A DNA stretch of 64,000 nucleotides from Macrosoma leucophasiata (taxonomy: Eukaryota > Arthropoda > Insecta > Lepidoptera > Hedylidae). The notes beneath the pieces were generated by a model. The model was not told where the DNA came from, ran no database searches, and worked only from the letters and a program-made list of their open reading frames with translations. Position numbers and translations under genes: made by a program. How positions within the stretch are numbered: the stretch's first letter is position 1; each line of letters opens with the position of its first letter. This document shows positions 21,428 to 33,085 of this stretch, one piece after another. Location: the NCBI GenBank assembly GCA_036365455.1, contig JAWQUS010000002.1:5828001-5892000 (forward strand), read 5' to 3'.

Positions 21428-24400
21428 CATCATCATCATCATCATTTCAGCCAAAAGACGTCCACTGCTGAACAAAGGCCTCCCCCAAAGAATGCCACAA
21501 CGAACGGTCCCGGGCCAACCTCATCCAGCGATTGCCCGCGACCTTCACCAGGTCGTCGGTCCACCTCGTGGGGAGCCTGCCTACGCTTCGTTTTCCGGTA
21601 CGTGGTCGCCACTCTAGAACTCTTCTGCCCCAACGGCCGTCAGTCCTATGAGCTATGTGCCCTGCCCACTGCCACTTCAGTTTCGCTATTCGGTGGGCTA
21701 TGTCAGTTACTTTGGTTCTCATGCGGATCTCCTCATTTCTGATTCGATCTCGCAGAGAAACTCCAAGCATAGCCCTCTCCATTGCTCTCTGAGTGATCTT
21801 GAGCCTTCTTATGAGGCCCATAGTGAGCGACCACGTTTCGGTTCTGTATGTTATCACTGGCAACACACACTGGTCAAACACCTTGTTCTTCAGACACTGC
21901 GGTAAATTGGACGAGAAGATATAACGCAGCTTCCCGAACGCTGCCCATCCGAGTTGGATTCGGCGATTGACCTCTTTCTCCAACCTACCTAACTGGACTA
22001 TTTGTCCCAGGTATACATAATAACTTCGAGTGTAGTACCCTCGACCAGAACAGGAGTGGGCGTAACAAGGACATTCGACATAATCTTCGTCTTGTCCATG
22101 TTAATTTTAAGGCCCACTCGTTGGGAGGCCCTACTGAGGCCATTGAGCATTGTGCCAAGGTCTTCCAGGGTCTCAGCCATGACTACGATATCATCCGCAA
22201 ATCGGAGGTGGGAGATGTACTCGCCGTTAATGTTTGAAGACTTCTTCCAATGCAGCGGTGAACAGTTTCGGAGATATGACATCTCCCTGTCTCACACCTC
22301 GCTGCAGTTGGATAGGTTTCAAGCTCTGGTCCTGAAGGCGACATAGTGGCGTTTTCGTACAAGCTCCTGAGCACCTCAATGTATCGGTAGTCGATTTGGC
22401 ACTTCTGGAGAGACTGTAGCACAGCCCAAATCTCGACCGAATCGAAGGCTTTCTCATAGTCCACAAATGCTAAGCATAAGGGCTGGTTATATTCTTTTGT
22501 CTTCTGTATAACCTGCCGCAGCGTGTGTATGTGGTCTATGGTGCTAAAACCTTTACGGAACCCGGCTTGTTCGGGAGGCTGGAAGTCGTCGAGTCTGCGA
22601 GATAGACGGTTCGTAATTACTCTCGGAAACAGCTTATAGACGTGACTTAGAAGTGCGATGGGCCTATAGTTTTTAAGAAGGGTATTGTCGCCCTTTTTAA
22701 AGAACAGTACCACCACACTTCTGTGCCACGCCTGTGGCGTTTTGCCCTCGGATATGACGGAATCGAACATTAACTGAAGAGCTTCTAATACTGGCCTTCC
22801 GCCCGGTTTCAGGAGTTCAACAGTGATTCCGTCATCACCCGGCGCCCTGTTGTTTTTCAGCTGTTTGAGTGCCGTACTAATCTCGTCTAGACTGACGTCC
22901 GGGATATCTTCGATGTAGTGTCGGGTCCGTCCGGCTCTAGGATCTGCTGCCGGACTGTTAACAAGTGGTCGCGCTGTCGCGTACAACTGTCCGTAGAATC
23001 GCTCGATCTCTTCCGCAAGCTCAGGTTTCGACGATACGTTTATGTCATCCTTTGTCTTCAGCTTAGTCAGGCAGCTCTGCCCTATAGACAGATCTTTGGC
23101 GAACACTTTGGAGCCCTTGTTCCGCTCTATGGCCGTTTTAATACTGTTAGTATTAAACTGCCGAAGGTCGCGAGTCAGTGACTTCGAGATCTGTCTGTTG
23201 AGCCACCTATACACTAAAGCATCTTCAGAGGACTTCAGAACCATACCGCGCCTCTCATCCATGAGCTTGAGAGTTGAGTCGGAGATCTTCTTGGTCTTGC
23301 TTGTGTGGCGGGTCTTAAAGCACTTAGACCCAGCCGTACGGACAGTTTCCACAAACCTGTTGTTGTATTCGTCCACATCTACGCAATCACTCAGGCATTC
23401 GAAGCGATTTTGAAGTTCGAGTTGGAAGCTCTCGGGGTTTTGGATTTGGGCAGGTGCTGGTCGGAGCGTAGACTTCATTAGCCGGGATCTATCCAGCTTG
23501 ACATTAATATTCAGTGTGCCTCTAACCATTCGGTGATCGCTGCCGGTTTTGACCGAATTTATCTCAGAGACATCACTGAATATATGTCGCTTCGTGGACA
23601 TAATGAAGTCTATCTCATTTTTAGTTGCACCGTCAGGACTGATCCAGGTCCACTTCCGGCACTCCCGCTTCCTGAAGAAAGAGTGTATCATGTAGAGGCT
23701 CTCTTTCTCCATGAAGTCAGCCAGAGTCTGGCCCTTGGTGTTTCGTCGCCCATATCCAAATCGTCCCACTTTCAGCTCATGATCACCTCGAACGCCCAAT
23801 TTTGCGTTGAAATCTCCCATGACAACGTTGTAGTGGGTCTTAGGTGGTGTATGGCTCTGGAAATATCCTCATACATAATATCTACCTCATCATCGGAGTG
23901 TGCGGAGGTCGGGGCGTAGACCTGTATGACTTTCAGCGAATACCGTTTGGTTATTCTGAGTATAAGGTACGCCACCCTCGACGACACACTCTCGATTTTG
24001 ACAACGTTGTTCACGAGGGACTTGTGGACGATGAACCCGACACCACCCTGGGACAGTTGTTCGCCCTCCCGGAAATAGAGCAGGTTACCAGACTTGAGGG
24101 TTATCGAGTCCTCCCCCTGTGTTTGGACTTCCGATAACCCTATAATGTGCCATCGTAACCCGCTCAATTCTTCCTCCAGTTCCATGACTTTCTCGTCAGT
24201 CCGCAGTGTCCGTACGTTGTATGTTGCCAAGGCCAGTTGTCGTCGGGTGTGGTACGCTGGCATCTCCCGGTGATTCTTAGCACCCCCTGCCGCGCCGTTA
24301 CTATGACCGGTACCACCATGGTCAGGAATAGCGGAGCTACCGGGGACTAGGGGCCGTTGTGTTTTGGTGTGACTCATTTGCGGTGATTTGCCATAATCGC

Positions 24401-24610
24401 CACGCTTGGCAAACGGATTGGCGATCGCAGTGGCGGCAATTTTATCACGGGACGCTGCTGCCCATCCCGGATACTCCTACCGCCATGGTTTGACCGCCAT
24501 TGTTCGGTTGACTGACTGCACGAGAGGTAGAATTCCCCTCCACTATAAGATAATTCTTCCTCTAGCGGGCGATGGGGTCGTCGCATCCCGACGCCAGGTC
24601 GCCCGACGTC
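21428..24610 (-). mobile_element. Full-length RTE-clade LINE (unit 2)
   Basis: Duplicate of 15450-18632, with target duplications at 21416-21427 and 24611-24622. Because it shares both its flanks and its frameshifts with unit 1, it arose by segmental duplication and not by a second transposition. Confidence 0.9.
21447..24377 (-). pseudogene. RTE endonuclease-reverse transcriptase ORF, frameshifted (unit 2)
   Basis: Same domain order and the same four frameshifts as the unit 1 copy (near 23844, 22348, 22233 and 22008), with FADD intact. The one coding difference is Ala for Gly in the glycine-rich stretch upstream of the endonuclease domain (codon at about 24291-24293), outside any catalytic motif. 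Shared breaks show that the element was dead before the duplication. Confidence 0.9.
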
Positions 24611-24721
24611 GTAATAAGGAGTAACTTAGGCTATTTTTATACTACTGCGCCCCCGACTTCGTCCGGGTAGATACTGAACAATCATGAATTCTCACGTGAA
24701 CGAAGTCGCGGGCACAGCTAG
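24611..24721 (-). mobile_element. FAM-L head part beyond the RTE insertion (unit 2)
   Basis: Duplicate of 18633-18743. Confidence 0.7.
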
Positions 24722-25341
24722 TGTTATATAAAGTTGGTGGCATTTTGTTTGACATACGTTTATTATAATTTAATTTATCGTAAATACGCTAGTAATGAAG
24801 TTCAATTATTGTAAGCCAGATTTTTTAGCTATCCAGAAGTGTTTTCGTATGATCCAAAATTAACCAAGAAGTTTTTGGATATTATTAATATCCAAAAAAT
24901 GCTGTCCAATGTCACTAATCCACGCGAACGAGTCGCGGGCACAGCCAGTTGGTATAATATAATAACAGAAAAGGACCTACCCCAATATATTTATTATTTG
25001 CTGTAGATCCTTACTCAAACAATGTATCGACGAAGAACAATGTCCTTTCCATTTCTATGCGCATTATATTTTCAATTATGGACATGACAAAGAGTCTCCG
25101 TCTTTCAGGTGCTCCAAGAGATGTGAGTCGCAAGTGGATGCAATGCGCTCTTAGAACAACGTACGACGTCGACGTACGAGTCGTTTGCCATGTTGCCATA
25201 CGACAATAACTTTGAAATAATATTCTAGCTCCCAGTAAAAGATACTGCTGTGATTAAACCGGACGATTCTAGAAGTAACAGTCTTGGTATGTACAGTTTT
25301 ATTACGCGATTATAGTACTTACCTGTGTTTTTAGAACATTA

Positions 25342-25627
25342 TTTTTTTTATATGTTATAAAAGTGGCAAACAAGCATGCAGTTCACATTGATGTTAAGTG
25401 ATGACTGCAGCCTATAGACACTCACACAATGACCAGAGGTCAAAATGCAGATGCGTTGCCACTCCTGAGGCCTAAGGTGTTATGCTTCTGTGCCGAAAAT
25501 TACAGGGCCGTACATTACCGCCTGACTGGAACACGATAGTTCTGAACACTACCTTTAGCGGCAAGTTATTAGGTAATGCGGCGGTGCCTACGCTCGCGAG
25601 CTCCGTCACTGGAGCTCTACCACCAGT
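25342..25627 (-). mobile_element. SINE-A, near full length (unit 2)
   Basis: Duplicate of 19364-19649. Confidence 0.9.
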
Positions 25628-25677
25628 AATACCAACATAATCTTGATATATACTAGTTTTATTATGTACTACGTGAT

Positions 25678-27234
25678 TACTTGCCTGTGTTTTTAGAACG
25701 TTATTTGAATTTTTATTAAAAAGTTTAAAATATTACCTTGTCATGTCGATTAGGATGGAGTTATTTTAAGTAGTTCTTATAGTTAATTCATTTTTAATAT
25801 AATAGTTTGCAGTACTTTGTATTTAAATTGTTAATCAACTACGATTTCATGGAAAGCATTTAAGCGTTTTTTTTGCTTCTCATTCTTTAGGAAACAATAA
25901 AGGACTCCCTGTATCCTAAGTAGTGTAAGTCAATGTTTAGATCCAACTAAGCTTCCGCTTGTATCCTCGCTGTATATTTCAATAATGGAAATGACAAAGA
26001 GCCTCCATCTTTCAGGCGTCTCGGGAGATGTGAGTGAGTTGATGCTGCAATGCTCGCTTTTATATCATTTTCGCGGAAGCACAAAGTAACTACGTACGAG
26101 TCATTTGCCATGTTGATATTTGGAATATTAGTTTGACTTTGAAATATTACTCTTGCTGTGAACAATAGTGTTGAAAATAACAGAACAATCGTAGACGCAG
26201 CGTATTATGGCTCTATTTGTCTAGTGTCCTGTATTTATGCCATTTTAAAACTAAAAATGTTTCTCCATTGTTGCAAATCTCGGATAATCTCACTTAACAA
26301 TAAAGTTTATACAATGGTATTCTTTGCTAATCTGTTAAAGTATGGACGCAGTATTTTGCTGAATACCTTAAACTGGAATGTTTTGTTGTTTATGTCATTT
26401 TAATTTACAAGGTAAGTAAGATCCGCACATTCTTGTTTATGAATGGATATTATTGAATTTGATGTATTTTTTTGGATTCCTATTAAAATTTATGAGATTA
26501 TACAATGTTTACTCTGTTTACTACGATACCGCCAATCTTAAATTATAATTCCTTCACACTACATTCTACACTATCTCAAAACAAAACACAATTTAGAAGG
26601 TATGTAGTAAAATGTATCGTGCTACTCACTGGTGCTGATATATACAACATGTAACGGGGAATAATGCACACTATCTAACACCTCGATTAGAAAATCGAGT
26701 TAAAATCATAATGCATGAACTGAAATAACATGTTTATGTATTTAATATTTTTTAATTAGGAAATAAGTTGTCCTCAATTTGTACGAGCAGTATCACACCC
26801 TATGCATACTTACCATACTTCTACCTAAGGCCACACATGAAACACGAACCGAAAAAAAAAGTGATGTAGCGTAACTTCCGTATTTTATTTAACACTCGCT
26901 AGTAATAAGATTTATTTTCTACTAATTTATTTTTTTAATTATTATTTAATAATAAAAAGCACGTTTCAATGAGTTCTAATAAAATTGTTGAAACTAGCAA
27001 TTTATTTTAGATAAACGTTAGTCTCATTTTCCTTTGTATTGACAGTTCACCAAATGGGTGACCATAATTTTCTTAATTTAAATTAACTTTGGGGCAATAT
27101 ATTACCTGTATCAAAAATGTCTGAAATCAATTCGGTTATCGATTCTGAACTAACTAGTTTTGGGTTGTACATCCAATCCTGTTACACGTTGTATACTTCA
27201 GAATTTAAAATGTTTAACGTGCAATTCTCAAAGA
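25678..27234. other. Single-copy-like AT-rich region with a diverged paralogous block
   Basis: 25678-25706 repeats the acttacctgtgtttttagaa motif found at 19340. 25950-26150 is a diverged relative of 19050-19240. The open frame 26158-26403 (81 codons) lacks motifs and is not called. The rest (26404-27234) shows nothing. Confidence 0.4.
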
Positions 27235-28778
27235 GTGAATCAACCTTCGCTTTAAAAATAAAAGGTACAAAGCAGCGTCAAAATACACACATTTCGTACA
27301 ATATGCAAATAATTCGTACGTTTATGAATTTTTCGATATGGCTCTCGTTGTCGTGTTACTGTCAGGTGGGATGTCACCAGCGATATTGCTGTCTAAATTC
27401 AACCTTCTATTTGCCTGCAGATTCGCGGTGAAAATGGTTGTTGTTTAACATGTGATGTATATTAAATAAACCATTATTAAATTTAGAAGGCAAATACACC
27501 TTTTAAAAGCATTTTTTTAAGGTTAATGAAAATACATGTGTTAATTGCGGAAATTGCATTATATTTGTAGATAAATTTAATATACCTACTGGAAAGTGGT
27601 TTAGCATTCAGAGATGAAGCGCGCATGGCCCAGCGGCTGGTGTAGATCGTAAGCGATCTCCTCGGTTAAGCACTACGGGCGCGGTCGGGTAGTGTGATGG
27701 GTGACCGCTAGTGGCAAATTAAATGCGCGTTTCCGTGCTTCGGAGGGCACGTTAAGCCGTCGGTCGCGGTTGCTATCGATGGATAGCAGTCGTTAAACCT
27801 TGTCGTAGGCCTTATGGGCGGTTTGAAAACATCCGACAGTGGATTGACCACTAACCCACCCACCTCCACCAATCCGCATTGGAGCAGCGTGGTGGAGTAA
27901 GCTCCAGACCTCCCCCCAAAAAAGGGGAGAGACTCGTGCCCAGCAGCGGGACGTATAATGGGTTGCCATTATTATTATATTATATACCAACTGGCAAGTG
28001 GTAGTTTACCTATATTTACAAAAACAACTTAAGTGTTATTAGTTGACACTGCAGGGACTAGTGAGATCAGTTTTTGTTCCTGTTTACTACATTTTTTCAC
28101 TTACTCTATTAAATATTGTAAAAATTGGAATATTTTACTTCATGACCTAGCATCCCGCATATAACACACATATGTCACACATTTCGTACAATATGTAAAT
28201 AATTCGTACGTTTATGAATTTTTCGGTATGGCTCTCTTTGTTGTGTTACTTGTCAGGTGGGATGTCACCAGCGATATTGCTGTCTAAATTCAACGTTTAT
28301 TTGTCTGCAGATTCGCGGCGAAAATTGTTGTCAAAAGTAACCATTATTAAATGTAGAAGACAAGTACACCTTTTAAAAGCCATTTTTTAAGGTTAATGAT
28401 AATACATGTTTTAATTGCAGAAATTGCATTATATTTGTAGATAAATTGAAAGTGGTTTAGCATTCAGAGATTATAACATATTTCCCTATATTTACAAAAA
28501 ACAACTAAAGTTTTATTATTTGACACTGCAGGGACTAGTGAGATCGGTTTTTGTTCCTGTTTACTACATTTTTCCACTTATTCTAATAAATATTGTAAGA
28601 ATTTGAATATTTTACTTCATGACCTAGCATCCCGCATATAACGTATATGTCATAAATTGTGAATCAACCTTCGCGTTAACAATAAAGGATACAAAGAAGC
28701 GTCAAACTATGATACAGCCCGTCACACATTTCGTACAATATGCAAATAATTCGTACGTTTATGAATTTTTCGGTATGG
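27235..28778. repeat. Local tandem repeat, 2.2 units of about 515-560 bp
   Basis: Units start at acacatttcgtacaatatgc near 27287, 28173 and 28732. Shared blocks include ggtgggatgtcaccagcgat, ctgcagattcgcgg and gacactgcagggactagtga. The first unit is split by a SINE-B (27619-27985) and the third is cut off by a SINE-A at 28778. The lead-in gtgaatcaaccttcgc occurs before units 1 and 3 but is missing from unit 2. Confidence 0.85.
27619..27985 (+). mobile_element. SINE-B, 5S-rRNA-headed SINE
   Basis: The head at 27640-27720 reads ctcggttaagcactacgggc, gcggtcgg and tgatgggtgaccgc, aligning with the 3' half of 5S rRNA including the region of the internal control elements. The body has gtgcttcggagggcacgtta and ggagcagcgtggtggagtaa, with a tail of (att)n-like repeats. 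It lies inside a local tandem repeat unit. Confidence 0.8.
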
Positions 28779-29011
28779 ACTGAAGTGTTGACTGCAGCCT
28801 ATAGACACCCACCCAAAGACCAAGGTCAAAATGCAGATGCGTTACCACTCCTGAGGCCTTATGGCCTGAGGTGTTATGCCTCTGTGCCGGAAATAACAGG
28901 GCCGTACATTACCACCTGACCGGAACACGATAGTGCTGAACACTACCATTTAGCAAGTAAATTAAGTAATGCGGTGGTGCCTACGCCCGCGAGATCCGTC
29001 ACTGGAGCTCT
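28778..29011 (-). mobile_element. SINE-A, both ends trimmed
   Basis: Runs from gttgactgcagcctatagac to ccgtcactggagctc. A small internal duplication (cctgaggccttatggcctga) lies near 28850-28870. Confidence 0.85.
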
Positions 29012-29697
29012 AATATTTTTTCAGTTTTTTGGAAAAATATTTAATGATCTCGACTTTTACTGTCTTAATGTATTGATGAAATTAATTAAAGAAAAAACAA
29101 ATAACAAACTCTATTCTCAGTTTCTTTTCGTCAGCCATTGTACGTTGAATTTAATTAAGTTATCCAGACTGGCCAGTTGTATACTAAAGTACCTTCATCG
29201 GCAAAGAAACATATTCGAACTAAAACTCTCAACAAACTCGGAGTTTCAAACTTTTAAGTTAAAAGCAGTAAACGATTTACAAGAAATACGAAATGAATTT
29301 TTATTTTCTAAATTTGTATGTGTAAACATTTCGTTTCTAGTTTTACTGGGTCAAAGTGTACGTTTTTAACTTATTGTTTTATTTTTACTTGACCTTTTAT
29401 TACAATATGTGAATACGCGCGGCTTGCGGGGCATGCGAGGGACGAGGGGAGCGGCGGCCCGGCCGCGCTAGTCACTGACAATTCTGACGAGATATAAATC
29501 GCTTACCGTCTTTACAACAAGATTACGTATATAAAATTTGTATTTATCGATTTTTGAAATATACCAGTGTTAATATCGTTTTAATTTTATCGTTCTAAGT
29601 GCCAAGTACTGCACAATATGTTATTTACCAAAATAGTCTTTGTAAGTATTAGAAGTTTAACCTTCCAGTATTTTGTTTCTTTACTAAAATGGATGTC
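29012..29697. other. Spacer with a long AT-rich open frame and a GC island
   Basis: An open plus-strand frame runs 29012-29369, with Lys, Leu and Phe-rich composition and no recognised motif. 29410-29472 is abruptly GC-rich (ggggcatgcgagggacgagg, then cggcggcccggccgcg), which stands out against the AT-rich surroundings. No gene is assigned. Confidence 0.35.
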
Positions 29698-30316
29698 ATT
29701 TTTTGGGTTCCATAGTAAACAAGAAACCCTTATAGTATCGCCATGTCCGTCTGTCTGTCTGTCTGTCGGTCTTAGAGCAAAAACGATTAGTATTAAAGAC
29801 ATGAAATTTGGCACAAGTATATACCGTAATCACGCCGACAAAGTGGTAGAATAAAAATGTAAAAAAAAAATTAGGGAAAAAAAATATATCCCCACGTCAC
29901 TTAAAGGGGGAGGCCCCTTTAAGTGACGTGGGGATATATTTTTATTTTTCGTTTTCTATAGAGTGTGGGATATCGTTAAATAGGTCTTTCAAAAATGTTA
30001 GGGGTGTGCTAATATCATTTTTCGATATAGTTAACTGTTCGTGACTTATCAAGTTTTAAACTGCCAATTTTCGTTAGAGTCAAGCGTCCTCTCCCTCTAG
30101 CAACTAAACGGTTGTTGTTAGAAATTCAAACGTTATGGCAATAGTAGCTACATATATTATAACGAAATTAAAAGGAAAACTATCACACTTAAGTTGGCTT
30201 TACAAGTTTGCAAGCAATAGTCCACCAGATGTATTTTACTCGAAAATTTCGAACAATTCCTAAAAACTACGGAACCCTACACTGCGCGTGGCCCGACACG
30301 CACTTGACCGGTTTTG
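29698..30316 (+). mobile_element. FAM-F element with an internal perfect hairpin
   Basis: Starts ttttttgggttccatag, has gtccgtctgtctgtctg and aaatttggcac, and ends ctacggaaccctacactgcg then cacgcacttgaccggtttt. The ends carry short inverted gggttcc/ggaaccc motifs. A second copy lies at 60968-61535 and fragments at 13192 and 43390. Inside is the 29-bp perfect hairpin at 29881-29942. Confidence 0.65.
29881..29942. repeat. 29-bp perfect hairpin, 4-nt loop
   Basis: The left arm 29881-29909 (aaaatatatccccacgtcac, then ttaaagggg) is the exact reverse complement of 29914-29942; the loop is gagg. Confidence 0.95.
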
Positions 30317-30375
30317 TTTGGTAACATTGATAACACGCCTTACTTCAAAAATAATTGATACATACATTCATTTTT

Positions 30376-30658
30376 ACTGGTGGTAGAGCTCCAGTGACGG
30401 AGGTCGCAGGCGTAGGCGACCACCGCATTACCTAATACACTTGCCGCTAAATGGTAGTGTTCTGCACTATCGTGTTCCGGTCAGGTGGTAATGTACGGCC
30501 CTGTAATTTCCAGCACAGAGTCATAACACCTTAGGCCTCAAGAGTGGTATCGCATCTGCATTTTGACCTTCGTCTTGGTGTCAGTGTCTATGGGCTGCAG
30601 TCATCACTTAACATCAATGTGAATTGCATGCTTGTTTGCCACTTCCATAAAAAAAAAA
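30376..30658 (+). mobile_element. SINE-A, near full length
   Basis: Head actggtggtagagctccagt at 30376, canonical body, A-tail at 30648-30658. Confidence 0.9.
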
Positions 30659-31319
30659 CATAATATTATTACATGCTTTAACCAATAGCGTCGTGCTTTC
30701 GTTTTTCTAGAGGTAGGTATATGTAGGTATAGGTATACAACTGTACAGCCGCAGGAACTAGTGATCTGTCAAATGTTACACACACAAATGTGAGATTTAA
30801 TGTGAGTAAGCGGAACAATAGAATGTATTTCGAACCTTCACGAACGCGTTTATGACTCAATTTCGTTTAATATGCCTATAGCATTTTCATTGCCTGCGTG
30901 AGCGTGATTGCGTAGTGAGTTTATAAAATCACAGTCTAAGATCGTATTACAGAGTATGTCTTTCTTAAACTGTGATGATATTACAGATACATAACCAATA
31001 ATAATAAAAATAATAAATAATCTGGCAACCCTCCAACTAAGTGACATCAAAATTCCTTTCTCCGAATATTCGCAACTCTAAAAAATATAAATCTGCTCAA
31101 ACAAACAAACCTGAATATAAATTTACAATAAACAGCAATATAGTGAAAAGGTTTACTATACATTTTGCAATTTAATAGAGATTTTGAATGAAATAAACAT
31201 AAATATGTACAAATTGACAAGAAAGAAATGTCACCACTGTCAGCAACAAATACAATAGAAAAGGCAATTATGTAACTTACAGCGAATAAATACAATGATA
31301 CCAAGAGATAAATGGAAAG
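30659..31319. other. AT-rich spacer, nothing recognised
   Basis: Short open minus-strand frames only, of low complexity (for example IIFIIIGYV at about 30980-31020), without motifs. Confidence 0.4.
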
Positions 31320-33085
31320 ATGATCACTAGAGCAAAAGCCAGACATCTAGAAGCACAGACACCAGCTTCGGGCTCGCCGCTGAGCTCCGCCTCGCAACCG
31401 CCGGCCGCCGCCTCCTCCGTGAGTGCATCCTTCGAGCTCCAGCGACGAGTACCACTCCCCGCCGTCGACACCAACACCTGCGCGTCGGCGTGGAAGACTC
31501 CGGCTACCGGCCGGCTTGGGACCTCGAGGCTAACCAGCCCCGAGCAGGGTCCCCGCTACCGATGGTAACGTGCAGCGCATGAAATGGACGCGGACAATAA
31601 ATGAAAACGTGATGCGCGCATTCTTTGGGGCTACAGAGGGAGGAATTTAACCTCACTGCGTACCGCAGTCGTATGCTCTCTCTGTTCCAGGTACTTGAGC
31701 CAATAGTCTGTGTTTCGAGCCAACGTTTATCGGATCAGGTGCGTGTCATCCAGCGTGGTCACATGTTCGATGACACTGTACTTGATCGGCTACGCTCCGA
31801 GACGGCGAGTGACCGCTCTGTCCCCACCCCGCCGCCGCGTGTGGTGCACTCACAGCATGGTAGTGTCGTGAATGCGTCGCAACGTACCGACGGGGGGGAG
31901 ATAGACGAGGTCACCACAACCGTAAGTAACCAATACATTGAGCAACTGAGAGCCGCTTTGGAACATGCTCTTCTTGAGTATCGGTCCACCTTGGCCGAAT
32001 TTAGACCGCGGTTGCCCCGGCTGCCTATGCATAGACGAAATGTGGCGCTAGTGGGCGCTCTGGACTCATTATTACCCGAGTACATAGATAATAGTAAAGA
32101 CCTTAGCGATACCCACTCGATCCTGTACTGCGCGGCGATCGCGGCATGTCGTGTGGCTCGTGTCAAATTCCCAAATCTTGATATGACCTCACGACCGAAA
32201 CCCGCCGGCAGTGCCGGATTGAGCGCCGTATCGCCGAGGCCAGAGCGCTCATTGGCAAGCTACTCTGCTTCAGGATGGGCAACACACGCCCAAGAATGAT
32301 GCGTTTTGTGAGGCGAGCGTTCTCAGGGACGGGAGTCAGTCCACAAAACTATCTAGCTCGCATCACAGAACGCATTGACTTCCTGAAGCAGAAAGTCTGT
32401 GCAAGGGCAAGCCGAATAAGGCGTTATAAAGAACGCGTGGACCAATACATGCAGAACAGGATGTTCAAAAGTGACCAAAGGTGGGTTTACAGAACGTGGG
32501 AGCGGCCTGACCCTGGAGTGGCTGACACGAGCCGACCGGATGATGATGCCATGATTGCATTCTGGCGCAGCATTTGGTCGGAACCTGTCGGGCACTCTGA
32601 GGATGACTGGATACTGGATATCAAGAGAGCGTGCGAGCCGATTCGTGAAATGGACGAAGTATTAATATCTGCTGATGACGTAGCACATGCAGTCCGTCCG
32701 ATGCCGAACTGGAAAGCTCCGGGACCGGACGGACTGCATAACTTCTGGTTGAAATGGCTGCGAAGCTCGCACGCTCGTCTCGCTGCTCAGTTTCAGTCAT
32801 CTCTGGACTCAGGCTCGCTACCACAGTTTTTAACATCTGGAGTGACCCACCTGCTCCATAAATCAGGTAGCACCGCGGAACCTAAAAACTATAGACCAAT
32901 AACTTGTCTTCCAACGGCCTATAAACTCCTAACATCCATTCTGAGAGTGAAAATTACTAAGCATAATGAAGACCACTCCATCATGTCTAACTCTCAGAAT
33001 GGTTGTAGGGGCGGGTCCCGCGGTGCTAAGGAGCTACTGCTAATTGACATGACCATTAGCCAGCAGGTTCGACGTAACCGAAAGA
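31320..33085 (+). mobile_element. LINE, probably R4/Dong- or NeSL-like, 3' truncated
   Basis: The plus strand carries an N-terminal region and the first half of a reverse transcriptase, then breaks into unrelated sequence at about 33085. Clade placement rests on the NWKAPGPDGLHNFWLKW fingers motif and the preceding basic IRRYKERVDQY region and is inferred. Loss of the 3' end is unusual for LINE copies. Confidence 0.7.
31320..33085 (+). pseudogene. LINE ORF pseudogene with three frameshifts
   Basis: The first frame starts MITRAKARHLE at 31320 and is Ser/Pro/Ala-rich. After a shift near 31560, MKWTRTINENVMRAFFGAT follows; after another near 31640, LTAYRSRMLSLFQ and QRLSDQVRVIQR. After a third near 32205-32212, RRIAEARALIGKL, MGNTRPRMMRFVRRAFSGTG and KSDQRWVYR. 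Reverse transcriptase blocks are VRPMPNWKAPGPDGLHNFWL and PKNYRPITCLPTAYKLLTSI. The palm motifs A to C and any restriction-like endonuclease are lost with the 3' end. No active protein is possible. Confidence 0.8.

Larger units (their letters stand above)
19700..25677. repeat. 5978-bp tandem duplication, unit 2
   Basis: Same order and orientation as unit 1. The junction acgtgat|gttgatg at 19699/19700 shows no spacer, and no shared bases can be seen by comparing the outer flanks (cctaa before 13722, tacttg after 25677). The paired conceptual translations I compared are identical except one Gly-to-Ala change (24292). Confidence 0.95.

Noticed and set aside
24010..24137. Plus-strand open frames across both RTE copies
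   Set aside because: They are antisense shadows of the endonuclease-reverse transcriptase ORF.
27640..27720. Genuine 5S rRNA gene
   Set aside because: Only the 3' half is present and it runs into a SINE body with an (att)n tail.
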